From Linyphia triangularis (taxonomy: Eukaryota; Arthropoda; Arachnida; Araneae; Linyphiidae): DNA of 64,000 nt. Below are positions 57,201 through 64,000 of this stretch, in pieces. A model generated the notes under the pieces. It made no database searches, was not told where the DNA came from, and worked only from the letters and a program-made list of their open reading frames with translations. The DNA is taken from NCBI GenBank assembly GCA_963978545.1, contig OZ021722.1:108368442-108432441 (forward strand), written 5' to 3'. The position numbers were made by a program, and so were the translations under genes. Each line of letters opens with the position of its first letter. Positions within the stretch are counted from its first letter, which is position 1.

Positions 57201-58129
57201 TTCGAACATATCATCTTTTGGACCTTTGTACTAATTCTGAAATTTGTATAGAAGGACATTTTAAATTATTTTCAATAGAAGTTTAATCATTTTAACAGAC
57301 CTAAAATTTTTATAGAATAAAAATTTACACCTTAATAGAGATTATAGTAAAAATAGTTAGAGACGGACTAAAATGTGTCACTATGAATGGAATGTAAATG
57401 CTAGTAGAAGTGTTCGAACATATCTTTTACTCCGTAATCAGTGCTAGAAGTGTGATTACACGCGGGGTGACGCTTCTCCACACTTTTCAAGAAAATACCC
57501 ATGCGTCTCCTCACTTCTAGAACTACTGAAATCTATCACCCCATTTCTAAAACCACTGAAATCCTTCACCACAATTTTAAAAAACATTCAATCCGTCTAA
57601 AACTAGACCAAAAAAAAAAAAAAAAAAAAAAAATAGTGTTAACCTATCATTACTTCGGCTTTCTTTTTTCTTGGAAATGCGTAGAGAGTTTCGGCATTTG
57701 TTTTGTCTGGGATTATTGAGGATTGGATAGAAGAAGACATTTTATTGCACCTCCATTTCTATTTTGACCTTGACATTTGTTGATTATTAGTAGAAAACCG
57801 CGTATTCCTCCAACTTAATCATTAGCTATTATTTCTGATTCTAAACGTCATTTGTATTCACAGTCTATCTAGTACAAATCAAATGAGTTTGATAAATTGG
57901 TTTTAAAACTGTAAGAAAAATGGCTCTAATACGCTGCAGAACTTTGAGGAAGGAGCAGTGGAAAGTGTAAAAGTGTATCAAGTTGAAAAGCAATCACTTG
58001 GGGGAGAATCCTAGCATATGGAGGCAACAGTAAGCAAAATGCCACAGCAGTAACGATTATCCAAAGTATTTTGGGACACATGATACGTACCTTCGGAAAT
58101 GTAACGAGTATCTATGGCTTTCTTCAATT

Positions 58130-58740
58130 TCGATTATCTATTTTGCATGCTCGTATTCGTTTGTCTGAGAACATACTCCATTTAACATACAAACTGTCTG
58201 TAAAAAAGTAGCAACTTCGAATAGTAGAGGATAAAAATACAGTTAAGAAGAAAAAACTGAAATCCAAGAAGAGTTCAAAAACAAGCTTGGTCTCATTGTT
58301 GAAGTACCAAAACCCAGATTTAGAAAAAGTTACGAATGCAATACAATTAGAAGGTTTTTCAACGATCTGGACTGGCGGCCTAGACCACAGGAATTAATGT
58401 CCATTTGAATCACCGATTGAAGATAATTTTAGAAGTTTAATCTAGTAGTTTAGAATTGATACAAAGAGATTTTCTAACATCATTGATACAGCCAAACTGT
58501 ATGTAAAGTCATTTTCAGGCATCCTATATACTCTAACAATGCCTTATATGGCCTCATAGTTGTAGAAAATACCTTATTGCCGATTGGGCAGTTATCAGAA
58601 GAAACTGCGGAAGCAAGGAATAAACATTTAAGGTTGGCTGAATCTGTCCACGTAAGTGGGTAGGTACAGGAACCCCTTCACAGATTGGGTAGTGGCTTAT
58701 AATATCTACTAGCAAGTAGTCAAATCGACTGGATGGCAGA
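58130..58740 (+). pseudogene. Decayed fragment of a repetitive invertebrate gene family
   Basis: In changing plus-strand frames the sequence reads LHARIRLSENILHLTYKLSV, then KNKLGLIVEVPKPRF, YECNTIRRFFND and LLPIGQLSEETAEARNKHLR. The order LHARIR...GNxNTxRRFF...LPIGQLSEEAxEARNK is one I recall from large sets of uncharacterised, repetitive invertebrate proteins, probably transposon-encoded. I cannot name the family. Many stops and frameshifts; non-functional. Confidence 0.55.
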
Positions 58741-61269
58741 CCAAAAGTTTGTGGTTTAGTGCGTGAGTGCCGAAAGACATTTGAAAGCAAACACGCGTTT
58801 ACTCTGAAATGTTCCTAAGAACTGTTGTTAACACAAAACAATCCTGAGTAATTTTTCCTCCCCCTTGATACTAGGCAGGATGCGAAAGACTGTGTAAAGA
58901 GTCTAGTATCTTACGTCGAAAATTTGTTGCAACGTATGAAAGAAATCTTCCATTGTGGGTGTATCTCATAAACTCTTTTTTGGGTCTATGTTTGGAAATG
59001 GTGTAGACGGAAATAATTATCGTTTTTGGAGCGCAGCTCTTGGAATTCTCAAATTCTGTTTATGGCCGAACCATTTCTGCTAAATAAAGAATTTGTCCTT
59101 GGCTTGAGCTAATACTTATTTGAGTAGCAGTGACAACTTTGTCTGTGATATGAAGTTATGGTTATCTGTGCTGAATTGCGTAATGATGAACTCTAAAATC
59201 TAATGGCGAGTTAGGACATCGTCAATAACTAATCGACGTGTTCTTTATATGGTTCCATAAACTACTTTCCATATGGGAATTTGCTTAAAAAGTATTTTAA
59301 TTAAAAAACGATTTTAATTACCGTATTTTAATACATATGTGATAATCGATTTTGGTTTAGTCTAAACTCTAATCTATTGTAATTATTACCGTTTGTAGAT
59401 TTTCCGATAGTAAATAGGATTAATTTATAGGTAGAAGTGCTTTTACTACATGTTCCCAAATGAACCCAAGAAAAGATAAAAAAGTAGAAGTTTTCTTCAA
59501 TTTTTTTTATTTTTTTTTTTATTTATACAATCTATTATCTCATATACTATGAGTCTAAGCTCTATTTTACTTATTATTACCACTTGCGAAAGTCTGATAA
59601 ATCTTATCTGTAGAAGGTGTTTCACTGCGAATACACTCTTCATAGTGGGAAGCATGAACTTTGTAAATTAAATGGGTCGAAAAAATTGGGTTTTATAAAG
59701 TTTTGGAAAATTGAATAATATTGATAATTGATTTTTGTAGAATTTTCAATACTGGTTCCAAATATGAAACACATTTTGTTCTATCAAGTAAGATTTCTCC
59801 ACAAACGGTTTCCTATTCTGAGTGAAATAACTCAAATCAAGGTATTTTGACATCTTTTTTATTTTATCATCTCATGAATACATACTTATTATATGTAATG
59901 TGTCCTAGATCTTTCATGATTTAAATGATAAATGAGTTGATAATCAAATTTGATTCATCAAATTTCAAATTCTATCTTTTTTTCATTTTTCAATATTTTT
60001 TCCTGATTTTTTTTTTTTTTTTTTAATTTTTTCCTAGTAATATACTCTAACTTTTTAGGCATCGGATTTAGAATAAGTAAAATATTTTTCGAGAGAAACG
60101 ATAATTACTGCACCAGCATATGTAAAAAAAAAAAAAAAAAAGCGTAAAAAACGGGTATTTTTCAACATTTAAATTTGTAAGAAAAAAAGTTTTTATTTTA
60201 TTAAAAAACCCCAGGCCTATTTTTTTCAAATAGATATTAAGAATGGCACAAAAAAAGTTCTAGTCATGTAATTAATATTTGCTGAAGTTTTAGCATTTTG
60301 AGTAAGATGGGAATTTTAAAAATTACGAACTGAGAAAAATGTGTTCGAAACATCGAATGAGCAATTGCAACAATGCTAAATTCTCCATAAAAAATATTGT
60401 TTTTCTGCAATTGCAGCTATTAGATCAACTCAAAAACTTTCCAGAATAAGAAGAACGTTTCAAAGATTATAAACACGCAAAAAATAGAAAATTTATATTT
60501 TTATTATTTTTTGTGAAAACAAGGAGTAGCAAGTCCCCTTAAGCAATTTTAGATTCCAAGCTATTTATCACAAGTAGGAAAGATTTTCAGATTTTTCTCT
60601 CATTTTGTCTCCATTGCAACGCCAAAGTTTTCTTTCTTCACATTTTCAAATAGCAGGTCCTTTCGTTTAGCTTCGAATAAACCAAGAACTGCCAATAGAG
60701 GCATGGGAAACATTCGCCTTCTTTTGGTAATGTCATACAAATTGTTGAATAAAGCGTAATTTTATTTGAATAATTGTTATCGTGGGTTTTTGTTATTGTG
60801 GAAGGAGTGAAACTTTTGTGGATTAATTAAACTTGTTTCGTAAGTCCAGGTTACAATGATAATAAAGAAATTGATGGGAGTAAGAAAAATCGCCAGATAG
60901 TGAAACAGGAATACTGGTGTGTGGAAGAGAATATACATGCTCTAACAGACTAGTTATCTAACTCAATATGTTTTCTGCTTCACTGTTGTGTTTAACTAAG
61001 AGTTTATAATTCTAGAAGAAAATCCTACATAAATCCTACATTATTTCTTGGATAAAATTTATGTAGAGCAAATCTCTATTTATAATCTATCAATATGTTT
61101 AATAAGAACATATAAATATTGCTGCGTTGCCCTTAAATACATAAAACTTTTATACATTAGCTATACAATTGGTTATCAAACTGTACTAGAAAACTTTAAA
61201 TTATTTTCCAGCAATTAGCATTTAAAATTCTATAAAATACAAAACTTATTTTTAAGGCAAATTTTCTTT
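58741..61269. other. Intergenic, with two old satellite-like units
   Basis: Degenerate single units of the satellite below are recognisable at about 59270-59420 and 59515-59670 (TTATCTGTAGAAGGTGTTTC). The remainder is AT-rich with T and A homopolymers and no gene. Confidence 0.5.
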
Positions 61270-63860
61270 GCAGACATGCTATCCAAATAGAAGTTTTAAA
61301 AAATATGTTTTATATAAAAAAATAGTTTAGTACATGATATATTCTTTATATCCATAGATATCCCTCATCTAATGAGAGATTTGTTAAGAATTTAAGCTTT
61401 ATTTTATTAAATTGTTACAACTTGTAGATTTTCCAGTAAAAAATTATCTGTAGAATTGGTTTTATTGCGAAAACATTCCTCATGGTAAGCAAACACTTTT
61501 GTGACAACAAAGGGACCTTGTAAATTATCCAAATAGAAATATCAATAATTATGCTTGTATAAAAAATACTTTTATATATGATGCATCATCCGTTATCTAA
61601 TGATAGATTTGCTTAGAGTCTAATTAGTACTTGTTTCAATGTTAACTTTTATGGATTTTCTGGTAGTGTCTGATGATCTTATCTGTAGAAGCTGTTTCAC
61701 TGTGTATACACGCTTCATGGAAAAACAAAAAATTTTGTAAGAGGAATCTTGGAAATTTTTTATATAGAAACTTTACAAATTATGTTCTGCAAAAAAAAAA
61801 AAAAAAAAAAAATAATAATTTTATGTATGGTGCATTATCCGTTATCTAATAATTCATCTCTTTAGAGTCTAGGCTCTATTTTGTTTAAATGCTACCATTT
61901 ATGGATTTTCTGGAAGTACCTGATGATCTTATCTGTAGAAGTTGTTTCACTGTAAATACACGTTTCATGGAAAAACAAACATTTTGTAACAGCAAAGGGA
62001 TCTTGGAAATTATCCATGAAGAAACTTTAAAAATTATGTACTGCATAAAAAAATAGTTTTATACATGGTGCATTATCCATTCTCTAATAACTCATCTCTT
62101 TAGAGTCTAGGTTCTACTTTGTTTAACCGCTACCATTTATGGATTTTCCGGAAGTACCCGATGATCTTATCTGTAGAAGTTGTTTCACTGTAAATACACG
62201 CTTCATGGAAAAACAAACATTTTGCAACAGCAAAGGGATCTTGGAAATTATCTATGAAGAAACTTTAAAAATTATGTTCTGCATAAAAAAATAGTTTTAT
62301 ATGTGATGTATTATTCGTTATCTGATGATAGACTTGTTTAGAGTCTAATCTCTACTTTGTTTAACCGCTACCATTTATGGATTTTCCGGAAGTACCTGAT
62401 GATCTTATCTGTAGAAGTTGTTTCACTGTAAATACACGCTTCATGGAAAAACAAACATTTTGTAACAGCAAAGGGATCTTGGAAATTATCTATGAAGAAA
62501 CTTTAAAAATTATGTTCTGCATAAAAAAATAGTTTTATATGTGATGTATTATTCGTTATCTGATGATAGACTTGTTTAGAGTCTAATCTCTACTTTGTTT
62601 TTGTGTTACCTTTATGGATTTTCCGGTAGTACCTGATGATCTTATCTGTAGAAGTTGTTTCACTGTAAATACACGCTTCATGGAAAAACAAACATTTTGT
62701 AACAGCAAAGGGATCTTGGAAATTATCTATGAAGAAACTTTAAAAATTATGTTTTGCATAAAAAAATAGTTTTATATGTGATGTATTATTTGTTATCTGA
62801 TGATAGACTTGTTTAGAGTCTAATCTCTACTTTGTTTTTGTGTTACCATTTATGGATATTCCGGTAGTACCTGATGTTCTTAACTGTAGAAGTTGTTTCA
62901 CTGCGAATGCACTTCTTATGGTGAAACAAAAATTTTTGTAAAAGTAAAGGGTCCTTGCAAATTATCCAAGTAGAAATTAAAAAAAAGTATATCTTGCGTA
63001 AAAAAATAGTTTTATATATGATTCATTATCAGTTATCTAATGATAGATTTGCTTAGAGTCTAAACTCTACTTTGTTTAAATGTTATCGCATAAGGATTTT
63101 CCGGTAGTACATGATGATCAGTAGAAGTTGTTTCCCTGCAAATACACATTGCATTTTTGTAACATCAAAAAGGTGTTGTAAATTATCCATGCATAAAGTT
63201 TAAAAATTATGTTTTGCATAAAAGAATAGTTTGATATATGATGCATTGTCTGTTTCTAATGATAGACTTGTTTAGAATTAAAACTCCATTTTGTTTAAAT
63301 GTTACCATTTATGGGTTTTCCTGTAGTACCTGATGATCTTATCTGTAGAAGTTGTTTTACTGCGAATGCACACCTCATTGTGATTATCGTGTAAATTATC
63401 CAAGTAAAAACTTTAAAAATTATGTTTTGTATAAAAAAAAATAGTTTTTACATATGTGATGCATTATCCGTTATAGTATATTTTTTTAGAGTCCAAGCTC
63501 TCCTTAGTTTAAATGTTACCATTCATGGATTTTCCGATAGTATCTGATGATCTTGCCTGTAGAAATTGATCAGTTGCGAATGTACGTTCATGGTAGAAAA
63601 TTGCCCTTGGAAGTTACCAAAGTAGAAACTTTAAAAACTATTTTTTTACATAAAAAAAAATAGTTTTGAATATTGTGTATTATCAGCCATCTAATAATCG
63701 ATTTATGTAGAGTCTAAGCTTTATTTTATTGTTACCACTTTCGGTCGCGTACTTTTTCCGGTAGCGAACCTGGTGAGCGTTTACATAATTTCACTGTGAA
63801 TACATTCTTTGTGGTAGGAAAAGGACCTTGGAAGTTATCTGTTGCCAAGTAATAAATCGT
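61270..63860. repeat. Tandem satellite array, about 238-bp unit
   Basis: GATCTTATCTGTAGAAG recurs at about 61925, 62163, 62401 and 62638, and degenerate forms continue on both sides (about 11 units). The unit carries TTAGAGTCTAA, TTTATGGATTTTCCGG, TTGTTTCACTG and AAACATTTTGTAACAGC. The central units are nearly identical; outer units are shorter (about 215 bp) and diverged. Confidence 0.92.
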
Positions 63861-64000
63861 ATGCACTGGTTCGTGAAACAAGAGGCTTCATTAAACGTAA
63901 TTAAAAGTTAATAGGTATTATAAAGAAATTATGTAAACCATCAAAAAAGAAAATTATAGCACGCTCCTAGCATGTGCGTGGCACGAATGAATCATTTGAC

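Noticed and set aside
61270..63860. CRISPR-like array
   Set aside because: Units are about 238 bp tandem satellite repeats without a repeat-spacer pattern, in a eukaryotic context.

Overview
This is an AT-rich, repeat-dense stretch of an animal nuclear genome. It has multi-exon genes with kilobase introns, consensus splice sites, tRNA-derived SINEs, solo LTRs and many DNA-transposon fossils. The mix of a Ty3/gypsy (412/mdg1-like) element, Tigger, hAT and BED-finger relics with a PGAM5-type gene suggests an arthropod, and a spider is plausible. That is inference; nothing here proves the taxon.

Host genes. The only convincing cellular genes are two minus-strand copies of a PGAM5-type mitochondrial Ser/Thr phosphatase (histidine-phosphatase fold), arranged head to tail. 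Copy B (38722-50794) is complete: five exons, 837 nt of coding sequence, 278 residues. Copy A (3803-17353) shows four exons of identical phase and nearly identical length. Its last exon must lie beyond the left edge. Both keep the RHG and CHAN catalytic motifs and the WDxNWD assembly motif. Copy A uses a GC-AG intron and has an N-terminus unlike copy B.

Mobile DNA. 1-17 kb (introns of copy A): CAGGG-type inverted-repeat elements, three SINEs with target-site duplications (TSDs), a LINE relic, a solo LTR, and small elements carrying TTGGCGA motifs. 18-29 kb: a BED-finger relic, two antisense solo LTRs, then a full-length but dead Ty3/gypsy element (22650-29070) with LTRs, tRNA-Leu primer site, gag and pol. 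32277-38494: a 3109-bp head-to-tail tandem duplication that looks identical between units. 39-50 kb (introns of copy B): another solo LTR, Tigger-type and hAT-type elements, and a BED-finger element inserted at the start codon of a Tigger transposase. 51-56 kb: a 3-kb hAT element with a TTF-type zinc finger, immediately upstream of copy B, and a TA-flanked element containing a 251-bp MITE. 58.1-58.7 kb: a decayed gene fragment of a repetitive invertebrate family. 61.3-63.9 kb: a tandem satellite of about 238 bp.

The genes do not form a pathway. The interest lies in the duplicated PGAM5 locus and in a readable order of nested insertions. A TTGGCGA/TCGCCAA motif recurs in both LTR and MITE ends.
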